The notes beneath the pieces were generated by a model. That model was not told where the DNA came from. It was given only the letters and a program-made list of their open reading frames with translations, and did not search any database. A stretch of DNA of 64,000 nucleotides, taken from contig NZ_CP015027.1 of assembly GCF_002077155.1 (NCBI RefSeq), positions 2,086,501 to 2,150,500 of the forward strand, given 5' to 3'. Below, one piece after another: positions 42,552 through 51,258 of the stretch (position 1 is the stretch's first letter; each line of letters opens with the position of its first letter). The DNA is from Sporosarcina sp. P33 (GTDB lineage: Bacteria; Bacillota; Bacilli; Bacillales_A; Planococcaceae). Both the position numbers and the translations under genes were made by a program.

Positions 42552-43436
42552 TTAAGCTGAAGCCTCCGAAGTCAGGCGGTTTTCCGTCCGCGTGACAATG
42601 AAAATACTTGCTTCGTACAATGCAATCATCGGAATAAGAATAATGAGCTGACTCAGGAAATCGGGAGGGGTGATCAGCGCGGATACTACCGCCAGTGTTA
42701 CGTACGACCACTTCCTCACTTTCTTTAGCGTTTCTGATGTCAAAATGCCAATAGCCGATAAGAATAATGCCACAACCGGCAGCTCAAACAGCAAGCCGAT
42801 CGGCATCGTCGTCATCAGTAAGAAACGGGCATATTCTTTCGCCGTAATCATGACTTCAAAATTCATTTTGCCTAGCTTCACTAAAAAGTTATAGCTTAAT
42901 GGGTTGACTACATAATAGCCAAACGCCAGTCCGCCGACAAAAAGGATTAAAATTGCAGGGGAGTAGAGGCTCAGGAAGCGGCTCTCTTTCTGCGTCAGTC
43001 CGGGTTTTACGAATTGCCAGAGGAAATGGCAGACGAACGGGACGGATAATCCGAATGCCATCGCTGCGGAAATCGTCGTATAAAATGAAATGACTTCAAT
43101 TGGGCTGAGCACTATCAATTTATAGCCGCGTGTAATGTACGGGAACCACAGATTGATCGTACTGAAAGTGCCGATGAAGAAAATCAGAAAGACGACGATG
43201 CTTTTAATGAGCTGCTTCCGCAAGTCTGTCAAGTGTTCGACCAGAGCAGGATCTACGTCTGACTCCTCGTCGCTTGGTTTTTCCGGCGGTATTCTTGGCT
43301 CGTCCGGTTGCGGATCGGGCTTCAGCTGTTCAGTGGAGGAAGTCTCCGCAGAGTGATCGTGCGGCGCAGCTTCTTCCATGGCTTTGTTGTCTGCCGGATT
43401 TGAATTTTTACGGTTCTGATCACTATACGGTTCCAT
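42552..43436 (-). CDS. tatC: Sec-independent protein translocase TatC
   Basis: A 294-residue protein with an unusual acidic, E/P/S-rich N-terminal extension of about 60 residues, then the six-helix TatC core. LVEHLTDLRKQLIKS is the TatC signature region, and WQFVKPGLTQKESRF and GLLFELPVVALFLS are further conserved segments. TatC recognises twin-arginine signal peptides of folded proteins. The extension is not seen in the shorter Bacillus TatCd/TatCy (about 245 residues). It follows tatA by 12 bases. Confidence 0.95.
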   Translation of the reverse strand: MEPYSDQNRKNSNPADNKAMEEAAPHDHSAETSSTEQLKPDPQPDEPRIPPEKPSDEESDVDPALVEHLTDLRKQLIKSIVVFLIFFIGTFSTINLWFPYITRGYKLIVLSPIEVISFYTTISAAMAFGLSVPFVCHFLWQFVKPGLTQKESRFLSLYSPAILILFVGGLAFGYYVVNPLSYNFLVKLGKMNFEVMITAKEYARFLLMTTMPIGLLFELPVVALFLSAIGILTSETLKKVRKWSYVTLAVVSALITPPDFLSQLIILIPMIALYEASIFIVTRTENRLTSEASA

Positions 43437-43448
43437 CTTCTCACCTAC

Positions 43449-43673
43449 TTATTTAGTATCTTTTCGTTCCAATTCATTCGTTTTGGCAGAAGTGACAGTT
43501 GTTTTATCTTTCTCATCCTCGTCATCCATAATATCTTTTGCGGATTTTTTGAATTCCGCTAATGTTTTTCCGACAGCAGAGCCGACTTCCGGCAATTTAC
43601 GCGGCCCGAAGAGAATTAAGATAATCACAAGGATGATAATAAGTCCAGGTACTCCGATTGCTGCTAAGTTCAT
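43449..43673 (-). CDS. tatA: Sec-independent translocase TatA
   Basis: A 74-residue protein with one N-terminal transmembrane helix ([17 protein letters not shown]), the [10 protein letters not shown] hinge, an amphipathic helix ([18 protein letters not shown]) and a charged tail. It forms the Tat pore with the TatC encoded directly downstream. A GGAUG-type ribosome site (GAAAGGATGG) lies upstream. Confidence 0.96.
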   Translation of the reverse strand: MNLAAIGVPGLIIILVIILILFGPRKLPEVGSAVGKTLAEFKKSAKDIMDDEDEKDKTTVTSAKTNELERKDTK

Positions 43674-43689
43674 TGTACATCCATCCTTT

Positions 43690-44157
43690 CAGTTTTGATT
43701 GGACGGGAGACCCGCCGTGTATACACTTTTTCTGTATTCTGTCTGCAAAACGGTGCACAAGTGCGCCAGTTACAGCAGACGGAATATATTCCCTATTATG
43801 ATTGAAGTTTACTGCGCCTACAAACATTTCGTTCTCCATGGCCCAAAGTACCAAGTGTTCATCCGCGATATCCATATGTCGACCAATCGTATATATCGTT
43901 TTCATTACTTCAAACGGACATACTGGAATTGCCGATAGCTGTATAATGGTCTTATGCTATCAAACGAATATCTATTGGTCAAATAGCTTGCGGCAAAAAA
44001 AGTATATTTATTCAACACTGCGGCAGCTTGTCTAATAAAGCGGCAAAATAAATATTTTGATTATTTGGAATATAATTATATACGAATCAAACAGAACTTG
44101 GTAGAATAAAGATAACCAGTAACGTACAGCCGACAAAATACTATTAGAGGAGGAAAG
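43690..44157. other. gap between divergent tatAC and SLH protein C
   Basis: About 470 bases. A minus-strand frame of 102 codons (43597-43905) overlaps tatA and lacks a ribosome site. The plus strand has CAAA (43911-43914), 16 bases, then GCCGATAG (43931-43938), which resembles a sigma-D promoter, and TATAAT at 43942-43947. GCGGCAAAA-type words recur three times between about 43990 and 44050. No gene is proposed. Confidence 0.4.
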
Positions 44158-45414
44158 ATGATGAAACAGCCCCGTCGGATTTTCGTTTGGACCGTATTAC
44201 TCGTCATGTTTTCATTTGTAAGTATAGGTTCCACGCAGGCAGCGGCAAAAGAATTTAAGGATGTGCCGAAGAACCACCCGAACTATGAAGCGATTCAGTA
44301 TCTGCAGGAAAAGGGCTTCATAGGGGGGTACCCTGACGGCACGTTCCGACCGCAAGAAAACATTTCACGCAAGCACGTGGCCAAGTTACTGGACCAAGCT
44401 TTGAAGTTGCCACAGTCAAGTACTGCTGTAGTGTACAAAGACGTTCCGAAGACGCATCCGTATTATGGACCGATTATGAAATTAACGGCAGCTGGCATAT
44501 TCAGCGGCGGCACGGATGGATACTTTAATCCCGAAGCACCGATTACGCGGATTCAAATGGCGAAAGTACTGGATATCGCATTTGATTTGTATATGACGAA
44601 ACAAAATTCATTTTATGATGTGTATATTGAGCATTGGGGCTATACACATGCCAATGCATTAAAAGCTAGTGGAGTTGCGAGTGGTTATCCTGACGGCGAA
44701 TTTAGGCCGAATGACCCCGTCACGCGCGCGCACTATTCACAGTTCTTATACGCAGCCATCAAGGTGAAGGAAGCTCGTCCGGCGACAGACAAAGTAACAA
44801 AAGGTAAAGCGTGGGATCTCGTCAATCGCAGAACGTTTGAACTTGAGAAGACTATGCGTGATGCGCGGATGAATCAGTGGGAATATACAGATATAGAGTC
44901 TGCTCTGCGAATGAGTGCGACAAAAGCGTTTGTAGATGGCGGTCTGAAAGGTTACTACAATCCTGCGTGTGTGGATTGCTATATGAACGTCTTGCCGTAT
45001 ATTAATAATGAGCCTTTGGTACGCTTTGAGTTTACACAGCCAGATTCCAGCACACTGAATGTAAACACAGTAGAATTCCAAAATGGCTATTCGGTTGGCG
45101 GATTTGTAGCTTACCAATTTAAAAAGCAAGATAAGAAGTGGAAGATGAATTCGTTAACGTATACGAAGGTTGGTACGAAGAACTTCCAGCTGACAATCAA
45201 TGAAGCCAAAAAAGTATTAGAAGCCGAGTTTATAACCTATGGACATAAAAATATTGTGGCAAAATATGTTACAACAACTCAGCAAGTTGAATTGGATCCG
45301 GTGACAGATGCGAAGTATACATTTGACCAGTATACGTTCAATCTGGATTCAGATTATGGACGCTTCAAAGTGAAATTCAATTCCTCAGATGGCTACACCT
45401 CATTTGTGAATTAA
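44158..45414 (+). CDS. three-SLH-domain surface protein C with CxxC
   Basis: A 418-residue exported protein closely related to the SLH protein at 37944, in the anchor repeats (FKDVPKNHPNYEAIQYLQEK, FIGGYPDGTFRPQENISRKH, SGYPDGEFRPNDPVTRAHY) and in the C-terminal domain. The shared C-terminal CxxC is at C271-V-D-C274. The similarity and nearby location point to a gene duplication. Function is unknown beyond cell-wall attachment. GAGGAGG lies four bases before the first ATG and seven before an adjacent second ATG (44161), which may be the real start. Confidence 0.9.
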   Translation: MMKQPRRIFVWTVLLVMFSFVSIGSTQAAAKEFKDVPKNHPNYEAIQYLQEKGFIGGYPDGTFRPQENISRKHVAKLLDQALKLPQSSTAVVYKDVPKTHPYYGPIMKLTAAGIFSGGTDGYFNPEAPITRIQMAKVLDIAFDLYMTKQNSFYDVYIEHWGYTHANALKASGVASGYPDGEFRPNDPVTRAHYSQFLYAAIKVKEARPATDKVTKGKAWDLVNRRTFELEKTMRDARMNQWEYTDIESALRMSATKAFVDGGLKGYYNPACVDCYMNVLPYINNEPLVRFEFTQPDSSTLNVNTVEFQNGYSVGGFVAYQFKKQDKKWKMNSLTYTKVGTKNFQLTINEAKKVLEAEFITYGHKNIVAKYVTTTQQVELDPVTDAKYTFDQYTFNLDSDYGRFKVKFNSSDGYTSFVN

Positions 45415-45416
45415 CT

Positions 45417-45463
45417 AAAGAAACGTGCACGCCATCGAGGCGGATGGATTGCACGTTTTTTGT
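45417..45463 (+). terminator. intrinsic terminator after SLH protein C
   Basis: AACGTGCA pairs with TGCACGTT, with further CGCCATC/GGATGG pairing in between, then a T-run. Confidence 0.88.
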
Positions 45464-45537
45464 ATGAATTTATATTGTACGGTGACTTCGGTTTTGGAAT
45501 GGAGGCCACTGAAAGATAAATCTGCCAATGGACTACT

Positions 45538-45969
45538 TTAATCCGTTCCGCTCGGCAATACTTTTCTCAGACCGTTAGATTCTATAACACCTTCTACTCC
45601 TTCTTCGCAAAACCCATACGAACGCCAAGAACACGTCTCACACACTACCGCGATATCCCCTGGCACTACATTCAGCCGAATTCTTCTCTCGACCTCACGC
45701 CAAGGCAGCACGTCGCTGACCTTCAATCCAAGTCTGCGTAAAATTTCCGAATCCCTCACGTAAATCCCATCATCCTCGCAATGGTACGGCTGCCCTTCAG
45801 GAAACTTCGCACATAAATAATCGGGGCCTTTTATGATCTGAATCATCGTATCCGGCCGCTCCCGTAACACATCGTGGATCTTCGTCATATTTTCCGCGTA
45901 TTCCTCTGAATAGCCCATCCCCCGGTATCCGAGAAGGCAAAAGATGTGATGCCCGCGTAATTTGATCAT
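45538..45969 (-). CDS. DUF1284 cysteine-containing protein
   Basis: A 143-residue soluble protein. IKLRGHHIFCLLGYRGMGYS is the family N-terminus, followed by LCAKFPEG, HCEDDG and CETCSWRSYGFCEEG, giving six cysteines and two histidines spaced like an iron-sulfur or zinc site. DUF1284 proteins have been proposed to be iron-sulfur proteins; the function is unknown. The ATG at 45969 follows GGGCGGG; a GTG two codons earlier is an alternative. It is convergent with the upstream SLH gene and monocistronic. Confidence 0.85.
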   Translation of the reverse strand: MIKLRGHHIFCLLGYRGMGYSEEYAENMTKIHDVLRERPDTMIQIIKGPDYLCAKFPEGQPYHCEDDGIYVRDSEILRRLGLKVSDVLPWREVERRIRLNVVPGDIAVVCETCSWRSYGFCEEGVEGVIESNGLRKVLPSGTD

Positions 45970-46135
45970 AAACACCCGCCCTTTCTAAACTGCACATTAG
46001 TTAACTGAATTTATTATTCAGTATACACATAATGACGTGCATGAGGGAAGTGCGAGCTTGGCGGCATTGACTTTATGTATGTACCTTCTATAATTAGCCC
46101 AATACAGAAATATTCTGTGGGAAGGCTTGTGAAGA

Positions 46136-47056
46136 ATGAAAGATATAAAAGTAATTATTACATTAGTACTCGTCATGTTCACATGGGGAGTTAACGTATC
46201 AGCACTCAAATATCTCGTGACCTATTTTGATCCGATCACTATGACGTCGCTGCGGATTATGTCGGCCGCGTCTTTAGTATTTCTTATTTTATTTTTTCTT
46301 AACAAGGTCCGCTTGCCAAAGAACAGGGAGTGGCTGTATATCATCGGGGGTGCCGCGACCAACGTAGTGATGCATCATTACTTTCTAGCAGAAGGACTCT
46401 CCAGAACGAGTGCTGCCAACGGAGGATTAATTTTAGGGCTTGGGCCGTTATTGACAGCGACTCTGGCTGTGTTCATTTTGAAAGAAAAGATCACCGGCAT
46501 ACGCACTTTAGGCTTTCTGTTTGGCGGTATAGGGGTAAGTATTGTAGTGCTTGGGGGCAGTGGAACAGTAGGCAAACCCTCATTCGGAGATTTAGAAATC
46601 TTCTTATCCATCTTGTCCCAGGCCGTTAGTTTTATGCTGATTAAAAAAGCTTCCAGAACAATGGATGCGAGGCTGCTGACAGGATACATGATGCTGGCCG
46701 GTTCCATCATTTTAGTCGTAATCGCACGCATCAAGGAACCGGGCGGCTTTGCTGAACTAAGTGAAGGAACAGCTGCTGTCTGGGGAGTATTCATGTTCTC
46801 GGCCCTGATTGCGACTGCCGTTGGTCACATGGCATATAATTCAGCTATTCAAACAATTGGTGCAGCGCGCGCTTCCATCTTTTTAAATTTCAATACATTT
46901 TTCGCATTAATAGGCGCAAGTATATTTTTAGGAGAGTCCATTTATCCTGCACATTTTATCGGTTTAATATTTATTGTGGCAGGGGTCATCTGTGGCTCAG
47001 GGTCTCTGGAAATGTTTATTAGGAGCCGGAATAAACACGTACCGCCTGTCAGATAG
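46136..47056 (+). CDS. EamA/DMT-family transporter
   Basis: A 306-residue, ten-helix drug/metabolite transporter with two EamA repeats (about 8-140 and 150-290). TWGVNVSALKYLVTYFDP, EGLSRTSAANGGLILGLGPL and FSALIATAVGHMAYNSAIQ are family-like. Substrates of this group are amino acids, nucleosides or drugs; none can be assigned. GGGAAGGC lies upstream of the ATG. Confidence 0.9.
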   Translation: MKDIKVIITLVLVMFTWGVNVSALKYLVTYFDPITMTSLRIMSAASLVFLILFFLNKVRLPKNREWLYIIGGAATNVVMHHYFLAEGLSRTSAANGGLILGLGPLLTATLAVFILKEKITGIRTLGFLFGGIGVSIVVLGGSGTVGKPSFGDLEIFLSILSQAVSFMLIKKASRTMDARLLTGYMMLAGSIILVVIARIKEPGGFAELSEGTAAVWGVFMFSALIATAVGHMAYNSAIQTIGAARASIFLNFNTFFALIGASIFLGESIYPAHFIGLIFIVAGVICGSGSLEMFIRSRNKHVPPVR

Positions 47057-47091
47057 TCAGTAGATTGTGATCGTTTGAAAAAACTCTTTCG

Positions 47092-47107
47092 TTACAAAAT
47101 ATTTACA
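47092..47107 (+). promoter_or_regulatory. possible PHO box upstream of alkaline phosphatase
   Basis: TTACA occurs twice with an 11-base period (47092 and 47103), like Bacillus PhoP-binding direct repeats, shortly upstream of a TATTAAT -10-like element near 47122. It fits a gene expected to respond to phosphate starvation. Confidence 0.4.
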
Positions 47108-47176
47108 TAGCCTTCTCAGGGTATTAATAATCTTCCTGTAGAGTTGAAGTTGATTACAAATACAGGAGGTTGTTTA

Positions 47177-48550
47177 TTGTTGAATAAGATGAGTAAGAGA
47201 ATTGTGCCTGTAGTAGCGCTATCAGCTGTTTTAATTGGCGGAGCAATCTGGACTGGGAATAATTCAGCGAGTTCAGCTGGTGAAGTGAAAAAGGAAGACA
47301 CTTCAGAGATCAAGAACATCATATTCTTGATTGGAGATGGTATGGGGAGTTCCTATACATCAGCTTATCGTTATTTCAAAGATGATCCGACTACCCCTGA
47401 GATAGAGTTAACAGAGTTCGATAAATATTTGGTTGGGCAACAAATGACGTATCCTGATGATGACGATGAATCGATTACAGATTCAGCGTCTGCGGCAACG
47501 GCCATGTCGTCAGGTGTCAAAACATACAATAACGCAATTGCAGTAGATAAAAAGAAAGAGCGCGTGGAAACCGTCCTGGAAGCTGCAAAAGCAGCTGGAA
47601 AATCGACTGGCCTCGTCGCTACTTCTGAAATCACACATGCTACGCCTGCAGCTTACGGTGCTCATAATGAAAGCAGAAAGAATATGGATGAGATTGCCGA
47701 TGATTATTATAACGAACGCATCAATGGGGAGCATACAATCGATGTCCTTCTAGGCGGCGGAAAAAAACACTTTGTCAGGAAAGACATGGACCTGGCGTAT
47801 TTATTTGAACTGCACGGATACGGCTATGCCACTACAAAAAAAGAATTATTGGAGAATAAGAACGACAAATTACTTGGATTGTTCGCGGATGGCGGTATGG
47901 AAAAAATGATTGACCGTTCGCCAGAAACACCATCACTGGAAGAAATGACAGAAGTTGCGATTGAGAAATTGAAGAAAAATGATGAGGGGTTTTTCCTTAT
48001 GGTGGAAGGCAGCCAAATCGACTGGGCAGGACATGATAATGATATTGTCGGTGCGATGAGTGAAATGGAAGACTTCGAAAAAGCATTCAAAACAGCCCTC
48101 GAATTTGCGGCGCAAGACGAACACACATTAGTTATTGCTACTGCGGATCATTCAACTGGAGGATTATCCATAGGAGCGGCTGGCGTATATAATTGGTCAG
48201 TGGATGCTGTCAAGGCAGTGAACCGTACGCCGGCCTTCATATCGCAACAAATCGCAAACGGTGCCGATGCAGAAGAGGCATTAGTACGCTACACCGATCA
48301 AGAAAGTTTGCCATTGGAACAGAAAGAAATTGAAGCAGTCAAGGCAGCAGGGACAGAGGCAAGTGAAATTGAAACAGCTATCAAACAAATCATCGACAAA
48401 CGTTCCCATACTGGCTGGACAACCGGCGGACATACAGGTGAAGACGTACCTGTTTATGCTTATGGACCATCCAAAGAGCGCTTTACGAGCTTGTTAGATA
48501 ATACGGATCATGCGAACATTATATTTGAAATTCTTGCGGGCAAGAAGTAA
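47177..48550 (+). CDS. secreted alkaline phosphatase
   Basis: A 457-residue exported metalloenzyme. A signal peptide (about 5-30) precedes IIFLIGDGMGSSYTSAYRYF with the first metal aspartate, DSASAATAMSSGVKTYNNA with the nucleophilic serine, HATPAAYGAHNE, ADHSTGG and the C-terminal GHTGEDVPVYAYGP. These are the PhoA/PhoB-family motifs for two zinc and one magnesium sites. It scavenges phosphate from organic esters outside the cell. The start is TTG at 47177 or 47180, with AGGAGG seven bases upstream. An ATG at 47144 lies before that ribosome site. Confidence 0.92.
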   Translation: MLNKMSKRIVPVVALSAVLIGGAIWTGNNSASSAGEVKKEDTSEIKNIIFLIGDGMGSSYTSAYRYFKDDPTTPEIELTEFDKYLVGQQMTYPDDDDESITDSASAATAMSSGVKTYNNAIAVDKKKERVETVLEAAKAAGKSTGLVATSEITHATPAAYGAHNESRKNMDEIADDYYNERINGEHTIDVLLGGGKKHFVRKDMDLAYLFELHGYGYATTKKELLENKNDKLLGLFADGGMEKMIDRSPETPSLEEMTEVAIEKLKKNDEGFFLMVEGSQIDWAGHDNDIVGAMSEMEDFEKAFKTALEFAAQDEHTLVIATADHSTGGLSIGAAGVYNWSVDAVKAVNRTPAFISQQIANGADAEEALVRYTDQESLPLEQKEIEAVKAAGTEASEIETAIKQIIDKRSHTGWTTGGHTGEDVPVYAYGPSKERFTSLLDNTDHANIIFEILAGKK

Positions 48551-48633
48551 GCCGATGTACTGAAAGGTGAATGAAAAAGATGCTGGAACATGAACAGAAA
48601 ATCTGCTGTGACCAACCATGATCACCAAATTAA

Positions 48634-48677
48634 CACCGCGTAAACCAGAGTTCGTGCAACCTGGTTTTGCGCGGCTT
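48634..48677 (+). terminator. terminator after alkaline phosphatase
   Basis: CCGCG-t-AAACCAG pairs with CTGGTTT-tg-CGCGG, followed by CTTTTC. The U-run is weak. Confidence 0.7.
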
Positions 48678-48903
48678 TTCTATTTGATGGAGTGTAGTCC
48701 CAACCTTATACTTGTGCTCGCTGTTGACCGACATACAATATAGTTGAAGTGAATATGAAAGGCAGAAGCAGTGGAAAAGCGGTGTAAACATGTTATGGAA
48801 TTTATTGTTAGATAAAGAATAATAAATATTAAAAACGCTAACTCTCTTCCTAAGCGTATAATACACAGTATATTGTATACTATTAACTTAGGGGGGATTA
48901 CAG

Positions 48904-50484
48904 ATGAATATTCAAGACGCATTAGCGATTGGTGACTTGACGAAAAGTAAGGTTGTTGCTGGATCTACTGGTATGACACGTACAATCACCTCTATCGAAG
49001 TAATGGAAGTTCCTGAAGTAGTCAGCTGGGTTACACCCGGGATATTAGTAATGACAGCGTTTTATTCCATTAAGAATGATAAGGACAAGCAAATTGAAAT
49101 CGTTCAGACGTTAATTGAAAAAAATGCGGCAGGTATTGTCATCAAACTTGGCCGATTCGTAGATGCATTGCCTGAGAAAATGCTGGCAATTGCGGATGAA
49201 GCGGACTTCCCCATTATAGTCATACCGAAAAATGTTTCCTATATCAATGTGCTTGCTCCCTTATATGAGCAGTTATACAAAGAGAAGCGGTTAAAGGAAA
49301 ACTCCTACCAGCCGCTAATAGATTTTGAATCTAAATCGTTCGCCTCTCTTTCAATAGCAATGGAAGAATTGAGTGAAATTATCGGAGGGCCATTATATAT
49401 AGAAGATAAAAAAGGCTCGCTGCTTTATTGTACGGAAAAATTTCTGCCGAATGGCTGGCGGGATTCCAGTTCCTTATTCTCTAGACCGATTCATGAGGAC
49501 TATGTAAAGCTTACCGGGGAATGGAAGAGTTCCCTGATACAAACCGGGGGAACTTCGCTGAAAATTGACGGTTTTCGGAAGATCCTTATCATGCCGTTAC
49601 TGTCTAACAAACACGTCTTTGGAATGCTTCATATCCCGTATACAGAAAAATTGGAAGCAGGCAACAGCCCAATTGAAAACCTGAAAGAAACTGCTGAAAA
49701 GATAGAAGAATTATTTATGAACGAACAGCTTTATTTGCAAAACAAGCGAATTGAACATCTTAAACGTCTGGAGCAATTTAACCAAGTGGATGAGGAAGGC
49801 CTTCAGTTAACGGAATACTTTGTTATTCGCTTCCATACCGGCTGGTTTGAAAAACATGATACATTGACACATTATCTGATTGATCATTCAAATATAGTAT
49901 TAAAAGAGCTTCTGCTCATGATGGAAGACATTCCGGACTGCACTTTTACATTGTTTGAAAAGCATGGTTACTTCTATGCATTGCTGGAATGTGAAAAAAA
50001 CAAGGATATGTCTGTTATGCAATCACTCAAAACAATGGCTACAGAAAGCGCCCATTCACTGACAATCGCAGTGGCTCCAATTGAAAGAGACAGTCGCTTG
50101 CTGACGGACAGTATCCGGTTGGCGGATAAAACTATGGAAATCGGACGCCTTATTAGAAAAGAAGAGAATTTCTATACCTATGATCAATTGGGCATTTATG
50201 AGATTCTTATCAACTTAACGTCACAAAGTGCGGTGAAAAATTATACAGAGGGCATTTTAGAGCCGTTGTCTGCAAATCAAAATAAAGAGTTACTTCACAC
50301 GCTGGAAATCTATTTGAATGAGAATGGAAATGTGACAAAGGCATCGGAAAAATTATTCATTCACAGAAGAACACTGACATTCCGGCTGCAAAAAATACAA
50401 GAACTGCTGCAAATGAATATTGATGACGCGGAAAATCGCTTCATTTTGAACTTTTGCTTGCGAATAAAATCTGTAGATCAGTAG
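48904..50484 (+). CDS. PucR-family transcriptional regulator
   Basis: A 526-residue regulator. The N-terminal PucR domain (about 1-125) reads VLVAxSTGMTRTI-like here as VVAGSTGMTRTITSIEVMEV and IVIKLGRFVDALPEKMLAIA. The middle is GGDEF-like or variable, and the C-terminal HTH (about 460-520) reads YLNENGNVTKASEKLFIHRR then TLTFRLQKIQELL. PucR proteins activate purine or amino-acid catabolic genes on sensing a pathway intermediate. It heads the catabolic cluster on the same strand, 126 bases before the first enzyme gene. AGGGGGG precedes the ATG. Confidence 0.93.
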   Translation: MNIQDALAIGDLTKSKVVAGSTGMTRTITSIEVMEVPEVVSWVTPGILVMTAFYSIKNDKDKQIEIVQTLIEKNAAGIVIKLGRFVDALPEKMLAIADEADFPIIVIPKNVSYINVLAPLYEQLYKEKRLKENSYQPLIDFESKSFASLSIAMEELSEIIGGPLYIEDKKGSLLYCTEKFLPNGWRDSSSLFSRPIHEDYVKLTGEWKSSLIQTGGTSLKIDGFRKILIMPLLSNKHVFGMLHIPYTEKLEAGNSPIENLKETAEKIEELFMNEQLYLQNKRIEHLKRLEQFNQVDEEGLQLTEYFVIRFHTGWFEKHDTLTHYLIDHSNIVLKELLLMMEDIPDCTFTLFEKHGYFYALLECEKNKDMSVMQSLKTMATESAHSLTIAVAPIERDSRLLTDSIRLADKTMEIGRLIRKEENFYTYDQLGIYEILINLTSQSAVKNYTEGILEPLSANQNKELLHTLEIYLNENGNVTKASEKLFIHRRTLTFRLQKIQELLQMNIDDAENRFILNFCLRIKSVDQ

Positions 50485-50521
50485 ACGTCTCTGAACGTCT
50501 ATTTTTTTATTGTGTAAATTA

Positions 50522-50561
50522 TGTGCAATGCAGTTGACTGAATATTGCACACTACTAACAT
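50522..50561 (+). promoter_or_regulatory. candidate operator/promoter of the catabolic operon
   Basis: A perfect inverted repeat, TGTGCAAT (50522-50529) and ATTGCACA (50544-50551), has arms centred 22 bases apart. TTGACT (50534-50539) lies between the arms and TAACAT (50556-50561) follows, so it would overlap a -35. The PucR protein encoded just upstream is the natural candidate to bind. Confidence 0.6.
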
Positions 50562-50610
50562 TACATTGAATAGTCAAACTATTTATAATCAATTCAAAGG
50601 AGTGATGGAA

Positions 50611-51258
50611 ATGTTGGGAATCATCAGGGTTTTGACAACAGACGATGAAAAGATTTTGCTCGAGCATGGAAGGCGCATGTGGGAAACAGATCAAATTCAA
50701 TCGATTACACGATGTATCCCAAATCAGCCAAATGGCATTTACGATCATAAGACAGAAGCAGAAGCGGTCCCAAAGATCATTTCTCTCGCTCAAGAACTCA
50801 TCAGTGAACCTGGGGTCAATGCCATTACGATTAGTTGTGCCGCTGATCCGGGGCTGCAGGAAGTAAAGGAAATAGCCAATTTTCCTGTCATGGGTGCAGG
50901 TGCATGTGGGGCTAAGGCGGCTATGCAAGCAGGACAAAAAGTTGCGGTGATAGGAATTACGGATACGGTTCCGAAAAATATCAAAAATGAATTAGGGGAC
51001 TGTTTTCATTCTTATACACATTCGCCAAACCTGCAAAAAACTACGGACCTGTTTACTGAACAGGCAAAAGCAGAATTACTGGCACTTGCGAATGAAAGAG
51101 TTAAATCGGGAGCCAATGTTTTATTGTTTGCCTGTACAGGATTTTCTACGATTCGCCTGAAAGCATATTTATCAAAAGCTATCCAAATACCAATTATTGA
51201 TTTGGTTGAAGCGCAGGCAGCCGTATATAAGCAATTCATAAAGGAGGGCAAGGGATGA
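50611..51258 (+). CDS. Asp/Glu/hydantoin racemase-family protein
   Basis: A 215-residue protein with the two-cysteine racemase architecture. The first is C76 in ITISCAADPGL and the second C175 in LLFACTGFST, each in a Rossmann-like half. The family interconverts enantiomers of aspartate, glutamate or hydantoins without a cofactor, and some members act as maleate isomerases. The ATG at 50611 follows AAAGGAGTG; upstream in-frame codons lack a ribosome site. It overlaps the next gene by four bases, so it is coupled to the OPT transporter. Confidence 0.85.
   Translation: MLGIIRVLTTDDEKILLEHGRRMWETDQIQSITRCIPNQPNGIYDHKTEAEAVPKIISLAQELISEPGVNAITISCAADPGLQEVKEIANFPVMGAGACGAKAAMQAGQKVAVIGITDTVPKNIKNELGDCFHSYTHSPNLQKTTDLFTEQAKAELLALANERVKSGANVLLFACTGFSTIRLKAYLSKAIQIPIIDLVEAQAAVYKQFIKEGKG

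Noticed and set aside
43597-43905. 102-codon minus-strand frame upstream of tatA
   Set aside because: Overlaps tatA, has no ribosome site and no recognisable family.
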